Shown here: piece after piece, positions 10,428 through 21,265 of the stretch | Position numbering within the stretch: position 1 is the first letter of the stretch | Layout of the letters: every line of letters begins with the position of its first letter | Assembly (NCBI GenBank): GCA_017979445.1 | Contig: JADQWC010000487.1 | Coordinates: 186,001 to 250,000 of the forward strand | Direction of reading: 5' to 3' | Source of the DNA: Akebia trifoliata | Taxonomy: Eukaryota > Streptophyta > Magnoliopsida > Ranunculales > Lardizabalaceae | DNA length: 64,000 bases | Notes under the pieces: generated by a model | What the model was told of the DNA's origin: nothing | Databases searched by the model: none | What the model saw: the letters and a program-made list of their open reading frames with translations, nothing else | Translations under genes and position numbers: made by a program

Positions 10428-11970
10428 TGAAAGTGCCCTCGATTCACTGGGTGTGCGGATCCGTTTTTGACCTTTGAGGTTTGGGAGTAGTCACCTAGTT
10501 ATTACGATTTAGGAACTGAACATTGACTCGAAATGGATAAAAAAACAACTAATCTATTAAAAAATACTGAGTCCGGGGATCACATTACAGGGTTAGAAGG
10601 TGTTAGGCACCAACCCCGTCCGGCAAACGTCGGTCTCTACTAATTCCCAAAAATGATTACATTACTAAAAATACCTAAATAATAATAATTGGGGTATGGA
10701 TGTTAGGTAAAGAGTTGGAACTTCAAAATTAGGGTTTATGGAAAGCTAGGAAAGCTTTTTGACCTACTTTTCTTAGGGTTTATTTTTTGACACGAAAATA
10801 GGTTGTAGGGACCCTTATTTATAGATTTTTAAAGTGTTTTTTTAGATAGAGTTAGTGTTTAATTATAATTATTTTAAATAGAGTTAGTGTTTAATTAAAA
10901 TTATTTTTAAATAGAGTTAGTGTTTAATTAGAATTACATTAGATAGTTTTATAGTTTAACTAGAATTCTATTAGACAGTTTTAGAGTTTAATTAGGTTTC
11001 TTTTAGATAGTTTTAGAGTTTAATTAGAATTCTTTTAGATAGAGTTAGAGTTTAATTAGAATTCTATTAGGGTTTTGACTTTGGTCTTACTAGATTGATT
11101 AGGGTTTTAACTTAAATCTCACTTGATTTACTAGAATTTAGGGCTTTGACTTAAGTCTTACTTGATTGACTAGAATATAGGATTTTGACTTAATTCTCAC
11201 TTTATTGACTTGACTTTAGGATTTTGACTTAAGTCTTACTGGATTGACTTGAATTTTAAGATTTTGACTTAAGTTTTACTTGATTGACTTAAATTTTAGG
11301 ATTTTGACTTAAGTCTTACTAGATTGACTTGAATTTTAATTAGGATTTCACTTACATTAATTAATGTTTTAATTATTAAATTCTAAACTTTTAATTATTA
11401 AAATTGTAAAATTACCATTTTACCTTCGAAAATGACTTTTTACTTTTTAAGTTATTTTTTAATGTTCCAGGATGTTTTGGAATCGATTTTTCATAAGGAA
11501 TTCAATGAGAATATTAGTTTTTATCATTTATGAAATTTTTTGTGCGAAATAGTCATGAAGTTTATGAGCGACTTTTTTGTAATTTTGTCGAATTTTGTGA
11601 AAATTGGTGAAATGGTTTATTTGATTTCGATTTGTTATTTTATGTGTTTGAAAGGATTTTTCTAAGTGTAATGTAGGCTCTACGGATGTTTTGAGGTTAG
11701 GGGTATTTTGGTAATTTAGTCATTTTTTAGTGATCTTTATCATGAAGCTTCCTTTTGTTTGAAAACTGATGATTTCTATGTTTTTGGGATTATATTTTCC
11801 TAGCGTAGCGTGGTTTCTATAGTTTTGTTAGTTTGAGATACCTCATCCGAATTTCTGAAACATATCTAGCAACCAAATATAGCATTAGAATAATCATCCA
11901 TCATTGGGAACCGTTGCAATCGGGTTGACGAGTTGATTAATCAGGTGAATGCAAAAATTGGGTGTCTACA
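10428..11970 (-). repeat. A: 3' LTR (Ogre-like, type A)
   Basis: 1543 bp. On the minus strand it begins TGTAGACACCCAATTTTTGC and ends GGGCACTTTCA. Similar LTRs occur at 13682, 18476, 21266, 31207, 47960 and 51560. The U3 holds two AT-rich tandem families (AAGTCAATCAAGTAAGAC and an AATTCTAATTAAAC type, near 10850-11340). The U5 end near 10440-10620 is the most conserved part. Confidence 0.88.
10817..10823 (-). promoter_or_regulatory. TATA box in LTR A
   Basis: The minus strand reads TATAAAT in TCTATAAATAAGGG, at the end of the U3 tandem repeats. The same position is conserved in the other Ogre-like LTRs here. Confidence 0.6.
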
Positions 11971-11986
11971 GATGCCCCTCTTTGGC
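11971..11986 (-). promoter_or_regulatory. Polypurine tract of element A
   Basis: The minus strand reads GCCAAAGAGGGGCATC directly before TGTAGACAC. The same tract precedes the 3' LTRs of B and C. It primes plus-strand DNA synthesis. Confidence 0.75.
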
Positions 11987-12289
11987 AGAGGGTTGATGCA
12001 AACTAGATAGCAAATCTATTTTAGTAGATAATGCGATATCCGAATGTCAAAGCTAATGACAGTTCATTTTACAGCCTGATTTAACAATTTGTTAAGATGT
12101 TTGGATCCTTGAAGATAATCCTCTCCTCAAACTAAAAATTGTCAGGTCCTCAAGCGCAAGCTCTCATTGACAACATCAGATCCTTGAATTTTTGAGAATT
12201 CTCCCTAACTAAAAAGTGCAAGTGTGAGTGTGTGTATTGTGTAAAACTGAGTAAAATTTGAGCATAATCTGGGCATAATTTTGAGAAAG

Positions 12290-12866
12290 CCCTCGGCGGC
12301 ATCTGAACAAAATCCAAGTTAACCCTTAGCAGCAACTGAGCAAAATCCAAGATAACCCTCGACGACAACTGAGCAAAATCCAAGCTAACCCTTGGTGGCA
12401 ACTGAGTAAAATCCAAGTTAACCCTTGGCGGCAACTGAGTAAAATCCAATTTAACCCTTGACGGGAACTGAGCAAAATCCAAGATAACCCTTGGCGACAA
12501 CTGAACAAAATCCAAGTTAACCCTTGACGGTAACTAGGCAAAATCCAAGATAACCCTTGGCGGCAACTGAGCAAAATCCAAGATAACCCTTGGTGGCAAC
12601 TGAACAAAATCCAAGTTAACCCTTGGCGGTAACTAGGCAAAATCCAAGATAACCCTAGGCGGCAACTGAGCAAAATCCAAGATAACCCTTGGCGGCAACT
12701 GAGCAAAATTCAAGTTAACCCTTGGCGATAACTAGAAAAAATCAAAGATAACCCTTGACGGCAACTGAGCAAATTCCAAGATAACCCTTGGCGGCAACTG
12801 AGCAAAATCTAAGTTAACCCTTGGCGGCAACTAAACAAAATCCAAGATAACCCTTGGCGGTATCTG
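12290..12866 (-). repeat. 33-bp minisatellite in 3' UTR of A
   Basis: About 17 tandem units of 33 bp. On the minus strand each contains TTTGCTCAGTTGCCGCCAAG, a short spacer and CTTGG. Because 33 is a multiple of three, all units stay in one frame and give a spurious 11-residue repeat (LPPRVNLDFAQ-like). It belongs to the same family as the arrays at 23400-23850 (33 bp) and 45817-47605 (34 bp). Confidence 0.9.
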
Positions 12867-13681
12867 GCTGTGTAAAACTGAGAAGGAAGGAATGAATATG
12901 AGAAAGAAAGATTGAAAATAAATCTGGAAAAGAGTGATTGAATCTGGGAATGACTAGATCTGGACAAGAATGTTTGAAAATGAATCTGGAAAATAATGAT
13001 TGATTGTGGGAGTGAATAGATCTGGGAAAAGATGATTGACTATGGGAAAGAAAGAATGAAAATGAATCTGGGAGTGAATAGATCTGGGAAAGGATAATTG
13101 AATCTGGGAAAGAAAGATGCCCTATCTCCTATTCTAGGTGAAAGGGTATGAGTTAATCTCTAGACACAATCAAATGTGAGATCAGAAACGCTTCTGTTTG
13201 AACCTCAAGGTTTTTCAAAATTTTATGAATTTTAACTTCTTTTTAACCTTAAGGGTTTTCAAAAAAATACTATCAAAAGGGTAACCGTAAATTAGGGGTT
13301 CCCGTTATCTCTTAGGATTAACATTGATCAAGTTTGATAACAAAATGCGCTTAATTTGATAGGAAACATTGTATTGAACACATCTTATAAAAAAACAAAA
13401 AATACCCCTAATATAAGTGAGAAACTACATATTAGAGAAGAAAGAAAATGCCCCTTGTATGAAGGTTTGAAATATTTGATTACTACAAGCACAATAAATA
13501 TTCAACTTTTAATTTCGACTTTTTATATTGAAGATTTTAAGTAGGCTCAAGAAAGCAAAATATTTTCTTCTGAAACTCATCATGGAATTCACCCTTCTCC
13601 CCCTTTGATTCACTTGGGGAAGCAAAAAAAATTTAGATCAATCGTAGACAAGATACTTGTGACTTATGAGTCTTTGCCTGG
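12867..13681 (-). other. A: 3' UTR, non-coding
   Basis: No gene. At 12880-13110 there are loose repeats of GAATCTGGGAAAGAAAGAATG-type purine-rich words. The part at 13130-13681 is similar to 23930-24498 and, inverted, to 45200-45720, so it is the conserved 3' UTR of the Ogre-like family. It ends at CCTGG (13677-13681), the probable target site of A'. Confidence 0.75.
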
Positions 13682-15379
13682 TGTAGACACCCTATTTTTG
13701 CATTCACCTGATTAATCAACTCATCAACCCGATTGCAACGGTTCCCAATGATGGATGATATTCCAATGTTTTATTTGTTACTAGATATGTTTCAAAAATT
13801 CGGATGAGGTATCTCAAACTAACAAAAATGTAGAAACCACACTACGCTAGAAAAATATAACCCCAAGAACGTAGAAATCATCATCTTGTCGACAAAAAGA
13901 AGCTTTACGATAAAAATCACTAAAAAATGACTAAATTACCAAAATACCCCTAATCTCAAAACATCTCCAGAGCCTACATTACGCTTAGAAAAACCCTTTC
14001 AAATACATAAATCAACAAATCGAAATCAAATAAATCATTTCGCCAATTTTCACAGAATTTGACAAAATTACGAAAATGCCCCTCATAAAATTCACGATCA
14101 TTTTGCACAAAATTTTTTGTAAATGATAAAAACCAATATTTCTATTGAATTACTTACGAAAAATTGATTCCAAAACATCTTAGAACATCAAAAACTGACT
14201 TAAAACACAAAAAATCCTCTCCGAGGGTAAAATGGTAATTTTATAATTTTAATAATTAAAAATTTTAAAATTAATAATTAAAAAATTAATAATTAAAAAA
14301 TTAATTAATGTAAAGTGAAATCCTAATTAATATTAAAGTCAATAAAGTAAGACTAATGTCAAAATCTTAAAGTCAATCTTAAAGTCAATCAAGTAAGACT
14401 AAAGTCAGGATCTTAAAGTCAATCAAGTAAGACTAAAGTCAAGATATTAAAGTCAATCAAGTAAGACTTAAGTCGAGACCATAAATTCTAGTCAATCAAG
14501 TAAGACTAAATTCAAGATATTAAAGTCAATCAAGTAAGACTTAAGTCGAAACCCTAAATTCTAGTCAATCAAGTGAGACTAAAAGTCAAAACTTTAATAT
14601 AATTCTAATTAAATAATAACTCTATTTAAAACAATCCTAATTAAATAATAACTCTATTTAAAATAATTCTAATTAAAATATAACTCTACCTAAAACAATT
14701 ATAATTAAACAATAACTCTTTCTAAAAGAATTATAATTAAACACTAACTCTATCAAAATAAGCACTTACAAAAATCTATAAATAGGGGTTCCTACAACCT
14801 ATTTTCGAATAAAAAAAGAAACCCTAGAAAAAGTAGGTGAAAAAGCTTCCTTAGCCTCTCATAAACCTTAATTTTGAAGCCCTAACTCCTTACCTAACAT
14901 CCATACCCCAACTTTAGCTCAAAAAATGCCTATAAACCCTTCCAAAATACCTCAGAAATCCATAAAAAAATAAAAAAATTTAGAAGGAGATATTTTATTT
15001 TGGAGATCCGAAACGAATCCGGTGACAGAACGAAACGAGGAGTGCTGTACGAAAAACTATTCTACCAGATCTGAGGGAATAAGACCGTTGTCTTCGTAAA
15101 GGTAAAGATTAAATTTTTTTTTATTGATTAGGTCTTTTCAGCAATGTAGTTCTATTTGAGAATTAGTAGAGACCGACGTTTGCCGGGCGGGGTTGGTACC
15201 TAACACCTTCCAACCTCATAATGTGATCCCCGAACTCAGTTATTTTTTTAAGTAGATTAGTTCTTTTTATACGTTTAGAGTCGATATTTGGTTCTTAGGC
15301 CGCAATACCTAGGTGGCGACTCCTAAACCTCAAAGGTCAAAAGCGGATCCGTGCACCCCGCGGATCGAGGGGGCTTTCA
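13682..15379 (+). repeat. A': 5' LTR
   Basis: 1698 bp, TGTAGACACCCTATTTTTGC to GAGGGGGCTTTCA. U3 contains repeated AGTCAATCAAGTAAGACT words (14330-14590) and a second AATTAAACAATAACTC-type array (14590-14750). It lies 1.7 kb from, and inverted relative to, the LTR at 10428-11970. Confidence 0.9.
14777..14783 (+). promoter_or_regulatory. TATA box in LTR of A'
   Basis: TATAAAT in TCTATAAATAGGGGTTC, immediately after the U3 tandem repeats. Confidence 0.62.
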
Positions 15380-15380
15380 G

Positions 15381-15398
15381 TGGCGACTCCACTGAGGA
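15381..15398 (+). promoter_or_regulatory. Primer binding site of A'
   Basis: TGGCGACTCCACTGAGGA begins two bases after the LTR end. The equivalent in C is TGGTGACTCTGCTGGGGA. Ogre-type elements are generally described as using tRNA-Arg. I cannot confirm the tRNA here. Confidence 0.68.
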
Positions 15399-18200
15399 TT
15401 ATTGAGTATCAGACTTGAAAAATCCCAAGTATGGGAACATTGCTAATGACCTAGTTTTTTATTTTTTTTATTTAGTTTTTAGTCTGTTTCTTTTTATTGT
15501 TTGTTTATCAGTTTTTTTTATTGTACTTGTTGGTTCAATCATTAATTATTCGGTTCGATTTTGAGTGCGTTGATTTGCTATATTATTTTCTGTGGTTCAA
15601 TCGAAGGTTACTTAAGGTGACCGTAAATGGTGAAGGATTTCAAGAAATCGGTTTGTTCAAGATGGATTAATGATTGTTAAAACATGGAGGTTGTCGGTTT
15701 TTTTTTTTTAAAAGATAAATTTTAATTTTTTCTTTCTTTCTTTTTAATATTCATCAAGCGTCCAATGATCTATCTTTTGATAGTTATTAAAAAATAAAAA
15801 AAGTGGAGCTAGTGTGTGTTAATTTTTTTTAATGTGCTGTTAATGGGCAGCAACGTTTAAAAAAAATAAAGGATTTTTTTTTTCTTTTTGCTGCCAAAGG
15901 GCAACAACGTTTTTACAAAAAAAAAAAAAAAAAAAAAAAAAAAAGAATTGCTAGTGTGCAATAGAAAAAAACGTTTTTTTTATTCATCTTCTTCTTCAAC
16001 AGACAGAGAAGGAGATATCAATGTTTCCTAATTTTTCTCTCTCTCCCTCATGGGTTCTGATCGAAGAGTAACTTTTCAGCTCGATCAAAACAGCCATGAA
16101 ACCACCACTAAAAAAATGAGCGAGATTGTCACTCGATTTTCTTCTTCTCGATTCCTCTCTCACTTCACTCATGCCAAATCCAGATTTCTTTAGCTTCAAA
16201 ACCCCCAATTTTCTTTTCTAATAAAAACCCTATTTTTTTTCAATTGGAAGAATCATCCAGATTTTTTTGATCGCAAATATAAAAAAAAAAAAAAAAAAAT
16301 CAGCAGCTATGTGCATGGTGTGCTGAAAGTAAAAAACAAGGTTTTTCCTTTTCACTCTCTTTCTTCTTCAAACTTGTGCGTGACAAACGGATTAAAAAAA
16401 TAAGAAAAAACCATATCTGATTTGGTGTTTGAGAAGGGACTTGGATCGATTTAAATATTGGGGCGGCTTCTCTCTCAATTAGATCATTCCAATGTTTCGA
16501 CAATAAAAAAAAAATCTTGAAATTGTTGGAGATGATTTCGTCTCTCACAAAAGGTTGGAGCATTTGTAGTTCTTTGCTAGAGATTGGAAAACACGAGACA
16601 CAATGACGATGAACAATGGCTTGACAAAGTTGCTAGTTTTGATGCAGAGAGATTTCGCACAATCCGCGTGGGTGTTGATGGGTGTGAAATTAAATCATGT
16701 CCATTGAAAAAAAATTAAAAAGGAGAAAAGGGTTCTATGGAAGCCCTCTCTGCACCAGAAATTATGATTTTGTTGAGTCATTATGGTCACACCAAATTTT
16801 TATTAATGCTACATGGATTTATGCTTTTGTAAAAAAAAAAAAAAATTCAAGTATTTCACTTTTGAGTCAATGTTGCTGCCAACAACATTAAAAAAGGAAA
16901 AGAAAAGTTGAAGTATTCAAGTGTTGGCAGCATGTTGTGGCAGCTATTTTTTCAATGAACGAGTTTGAGTGTTGCTGGCAGCAACATAAAAACAAAAAGT
17001 TTTGTTTCATAACTTGGGAATAGGCTAGCCTTGATAGTTTAGTAAGATTTTTTTCTTACCAAGGGAAGACTGAGTTATTTTAATCAAGTTGAATCGGTGT
17101 TGAAGCAGTTGTGATGGATTTGGAACTAATTTTTCATTTCTTCTTATTTCTATTTCTTGCCACTCTTTCTTGGATTTTGGTTCAAAAACCTACAAGTGCA
17201 ACAGTTATAGTTGGGGCTGTTTACAAATGAACAGGTTGGGTGACTTCATTGACTTATCAGCAAGATAAGGGCAATAGTGATGTTTGACTTTAATGCATTT
17301 TATGAAAAAAATTCAAAAAGGTTATGTAAATTGTATGTGTTGTTAGCAACCTCAACAATAAAAAAAAATGTGATGGAATCCACTTTATGGGTCATGCTTT
17401 CATGACTAACTTAGTAAGATATTAAATCTTAATAAGTGTCATTAGGTCCATTGGGATTATCAAATTAAAAATCCAATACCACTGTTTCTATATTTCATGG
17501 AAAATCTCCGATTTAAAAGAAAAATTTAGAAAAAAAAACTATTTTGATCACGGGTATAAAAATGGATTGTTATGATCTCCCAAATTTAAAATTGAAATTC
17601 AATGACAAAAATTAACTTTTATATTTCTAAAATCTCATAATTTTGTGTGTTATAACCATGTGCCATCAGATCATGTTTTGGAATTTTGATCTCTCTGCGT
17701 GGCATCCAAGAGCATGGTCCAATGCTGGACAAAATTTTAAGAAATTTTTTTTTTTTTTTTAAAAGGAGAAAAAATTTAAAAGAAAATTCTTAAAAATTAA
17801 TCTTCATTTTGATTTTAAATTTGATTTTGTAGCTACTCATTTTTCAAAATTTTGGATCAAAGTTATGTATATATAAATATATATGTGCATATTGAACTTT
17901 TTCATTAAATGCAAAAGGTTGTGATATTGGATTATAAATGTGATGAACCATGTTAGCCTAATGACCCTTAGTGATATTTGAAACCTTATGAGTTGGTCAA
18001 GCTAGCCTATGTTCGCAAAAGGTTTACCATGCATGAAAAAAATCTTTTTGACTTGGACTAAAAATTGTGTGCTTATTTCAATGATTGGATCCGATTATTA
18101 GTTGGTTGTTTATCTAACATTGCCATAATCTTGATTGAGATATATGCTTGATGTGCTTATTTTGATAATTAGATTGATATTTATTTTGGTTAATATTCAT
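15399..18200 (+). other. A': variable leader, non-coding
   Basis: AT-rich with long homopolymers, including 28 A at 15917-15944. No supported gene. It has several inverted motifs built from GCAGCAAC/GTTGCTGC: 15847-15854, 15890-15908, 16871-16888, 16925-16943 and the near-perfect hairpin GTTGCTGGCAGCAAC at 16971-16985. The sequence between these motifs does not match the leader of C at 33400-34600. Confidence 0.65.
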
Positions 18201-18475
18201 GTTGTGATGAAATGATCAGGCCCATGGGCCCATTTTTTTAAAAAAGGCCCCGGGCACACCCCACCCTGTTTTGCACATACAACTAGCACGTTTATTGTTT
18301 TGCACGCTAACATGTCCCAATATAACCAACATTGCACTAGTGCGTGGCCCGATCTCTTCGGAGATGTGACGTCATTCATGAAAATCACAACTCCAGTCAT
18401 GTACCTTAGGGTATATTAAACTGGGGCATTAGTACCATTTGATCAGGTGACTCTGAAAGGTATATTGATGCACCC
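18201..18475 (+). repeat. A': conserved leader block, first part
   Basis: Matches 34976-35235 (C), 61560-61820 (D) and, inverted, the region left of 50272 (B). It contains the palindrome GCACTAGTGC at 18334-18343. It is split from its continuation (20241 onward) by the solo LTR at a CACCC site. Confidence 0.85.
18471..18475. repeat. Target-site duplication, left copy
   Basis: CACCC directly before the solo LTR, repeated at 20236-20240 directly after it. The uninterrupted sequence is seen at 35231-35235 in element C (GATGCACCCAGGC). Confidence 0.93.
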
Positions 18476-20235
18476 TGTAGACACCCCATTTTTGCATCCG
18501 CCTGATTAATCAACTCGTCAACCCGATCGCAAGGATTCCCAATGATGGATGTGTATTCCGTTGCTTTATTTTGTTACCAGATGTGTTTCAGAAATCCGGA
18601 TGAGGTATCTCGAACTGACAAAACCTTAGAAATCACGCTACGCTAGGAAAACACAACCCCAGAAACATAGAAATCATCATCTTGCAGACCAAAAAGAAGC
18701 TTCACGATAAAAATCACTAAAAATTGATCAAATTACCAAAATACCCCTGACATCAAAACAACCCTAGAGCCTACGTTACGCTTAGGAAAACTCTCTCGAA
18801 CACATAAAATAATAAATCGAAATCAAATAAATCATTTCACCAATTTTAACAGAATTTGACAAAATTACGAAAATGCCCCTCATAAAGTTCACAATCATTT
18901 CACACAAAAAATTTCATAAATGACACAAACCAACATTCTCATTGAATTCCTTATGAAAAACCGATTCTAAAACATCCTAGAACATTAAAAACCGACTTGA
19001 AACGTGAAAAGTCCTCTCCGGGGGCAAAACGGTAATTTCACAATTTTCATAATTAAAAAATTCGAAATTAATAAATAAAATATTAAATAATTAAAGTGAA
19101 ACATTAATGAAATTAATTTAAAATTTTGAACCTAAAAAATCGATTAATCGGACTCTCAGGCAAAATTGTTGAGGGTTCGTGGGATATTTCTTTAAGGACC
19201 CCTCCATTTGGGGGTCCAAAGAATTAAAGAAATAATGAAAGGGGCCTTCTCCAAAAATTTAAAGTAAATCAAGCAAGACTGAAGTTAAGGTATTAAAGTC
19301 AATCGAGTGAGACTACAGTCAAAATTAAAGTCAATTAAGCAAGACTGAAGTCAAGATATTAAAAGTCAATCAATTAAGACCAAAGTCAAAACATTAAAAG
19401 TCAATCAAATAAGACTAAAAGTCATAATAGAGATCTAATTAAATAATAACTCTATCTAATAGAGTTCTAACTTAAAAACAATTCTACCTAAAATAATTTG
19501 AATTAAAACACAATTCTACCTAAAACAATTTTAATTAAAACACAATTCTACCTAAAACAATTTTAACTAAAACACAACTCTAATTAAAAGATCTCTAATT
19601 AAACACTAACTCTATCCAAATCAACCCCTAAAAACATCTATAAATAGAGGTGCTCACACCCTATTTTCGTATCAAATCATAAACCCTAGGAGAAGTAGGT
19701 CTAGAAGCTCCCCTAGCCCCCCATAAACCCTAGTTTTGGAGCCCCAACTCCTTAGCTAACATCCCCCCTTCAATTTTAGTCTAGAAAACACCCAAAAGCC
19801 TTCTAAAAACACCCCCAAATCCGCAACGAATTTGAAGAGTTCAGATTCAAAAACAAGGAGATACCTTGCCTCGGAGATCCAAAGACAAATCCGGAAACAG
19901 AACGAAGCAAGGGAGCACGGTACAAGGAGCTCTTTTTGTCAGATCTGAGGGAACAAAGTCCTTGCATCGGAAAGGTAATTTTTTTTTATCTAGGTTTTAG
20001 CAATGTAATTTACTTGGGAATTTAGTAGAAACCGGCTTTGGCCGGGCGGGGTTGGTGCCTAACACCTTCCAATCCCGTAACATGATCCCCGAACTCAGTT
20101 TTTTTTGGTTTTAGATTAGTTTTTATCCGTTTAGAGTCATTGATCGGTTCCTAGACCGTAATAACTAGGTGGCGACTCCCAAACCTCAAGGGTCAAAAGC
20201 GGGTCCGCGCACCCCGCGGATCGAGGGCGCTTTCA
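18476..20235 (+). mobile_element. Solo LTR of an Ogre-like element
   Basis: 1760 bp from TGTAGACACCCCATTTTTGC to GAGGGCGCTTTCA, with no internal sequence. It is flanked by perfect CACCC duplications. The host sequence reads continuously across it when one CACCC is removed. Solo LTRs arise by recombination between the two LTRs of a complete insertion. It is closest to the B-type LTR at 21266 (both carry a CTCCATTTGGGGGTCC-like segment). Confidence 0.95.
19639..19645 (+). promoter_or_regulatory. TATA box in solo LTR
   Basis: TATAAAT in ATCTATAAATAGAGGTGC, at the same relative place as in the other LTRs. A solo LTR keeps its promoter and could transcribe the flanking leader. Confidence 0.6.
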
Positions 20236-20240
20236 CACCC

Positions 20241-21265
20241 AAGCTGGAGCGACCTGAGCCTTTGACCTATTGTAAGCTGCACAGTCACATGTCCCGTTTG
20301 CCAATGTAGTACTAGTACGTGGTCGGTCCCCTCATGGGATGCCAAACCATTTATGAATGCTACAACTCTTGACTCGTACCCATAGGTATATCAAAGATGA
20401 TCCAAGTACATCAGTTGCACTTCTTGGTTCAAAGCAGTGCCTAAGCAAGATCCTGCTCCGATGTACTATGGTATTAGAAGATAGCCTATGTCTATTCTAG
20501 AAAAGAGGTGATTTAAGAGTGTCTTTGCTCAAGCATCGTGCGCCACCTCTAATCTGGAGATTAAACTGGCTGTTTTTGACTTGAGAGAAATGAGTTGAAG
20601 TTTTGAATTATCACCTATATGGTATATCAAACCAAGTTACCACGTATCAAGAGGTATATAGGTGTACTTGGGCAAGGGTGGCCAAATAAATTGCATAGCA
20701 CGTAGTAAACCTAGAGTCTAGAAACCTCCCTATAGGTCACAACTGGAACTTATCGTGGGTGTTCCCGGGTTGTTTATTGAATGAAACCTTGTGAATAATG
20801 AGATCAGAATGTATGATTGTCCTCAATGATTAAAGTTTTTTGTTTTACTTGATTAAAATGGGTACACCGACCGAATAAAGAATAAATTTAAATCAAAATG
20901 GAAATCAAATTCTTTTCTAAGTTCGGGTTTCAACCCATTTTAAAAGAAGAAAAATGTTTTCCAGAAGAAAAGTGTTTTCCGGAATAAATGTTTTCCAAAA
21001 GAAAAGAGAAGGAAGAAAAAATGATTTACAAAATATATATTTTTGCATGAACCTTGAAATTTTTCTTTTTTGCATGGACTTTGAAAAATTACTATAATGT
21101 ATTTTTTTAAAAAGAAAATGACTTGCAAAAATAATCAGATTTGTGAAAGTTGTATTCAATGAAAACATTATTTGTCAATAATTTTCAAGAGTGCAATAGA
21201 ATTATTTTCCTTCTGAATAATCATTGCATGAATTTTCAGGGTTTATTTAAAATATTATCAAGGGG
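20241..21265 (+). repeat. A': conserved leader block, second part
   Basis: Continues the block from 18475 and matches 35236-36180 and 61818-62950. It holds the second palindrome GTACTAGTAC at 20309-20318, the segment also present in E1 (20410-20600), and an A/T-rich tract of AAAGAAGAAAAATG-type words at 20935-21130. It ends at TATCAAGGGG just before the inverted LTR of B. Confidence 0.83.

Larger units (their letters stand above)
10428..13681 (-). mobile_element. A: 3' end of an Ogre-like element inserted in E1 RNase H
   Basis: On the minus strand this is a 3' UTR with a minisatellite, a polypurine tract and a full LTR (TGTAGACACC...GCACTTTCA). The LTR end at 10428 abuts E1 coding sequence, and the adjacent 5 bp ACCTC (10423-10427) would be the target-site copy. 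At 13681 the minus sequence is broken by the plus-strand LTR of A'. No pol remains attached. Its LTR is closest to the truncated LTR at 51560-52434. Confidence 0.82.
13682..21265 (+). mobile_element. A': 5' LTR and leader of an Ogre-like element (truncated, carries a solo LTR)
   Basis: Plus-strand LTR (13682-15379), primer site (15381-15398) and a leader running to 21265, interrupted by a solo LTR at 18476-20235. The leader corresponds to 32895-36200 of element C and should continue to ORF1, but it is cut at 21265 by the minus-strand LTR of B. No coding part of this element is present. Confidence 0.82.

Noticed and set aside
12290..12866. Possible CRISPR-like array because of regular short repeats
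   Set aside because: Units are directly adjacent with no unique spacers, in a plant retrotransposon 3' UTR.
16560..16720. Possible host exon near GATGAACAATGGCTTGAC
   Set aside because: Short, no splice-site support, no recognisable protein family.
15996..16891. Frames of 64-87 codons on both strands in the A' leader
   Set aside because: Not conserved in the other leaders and no recognisable domain. Treated as non-coding leader.
20917..21168. Phe/Lys-rich minus-strand frames (also 30574-30956 and 35905-36198)
   Set aside because: Generated by the A/T-rich GAAAATGTTTTCC-like tract of the conserved leader. Composition only.
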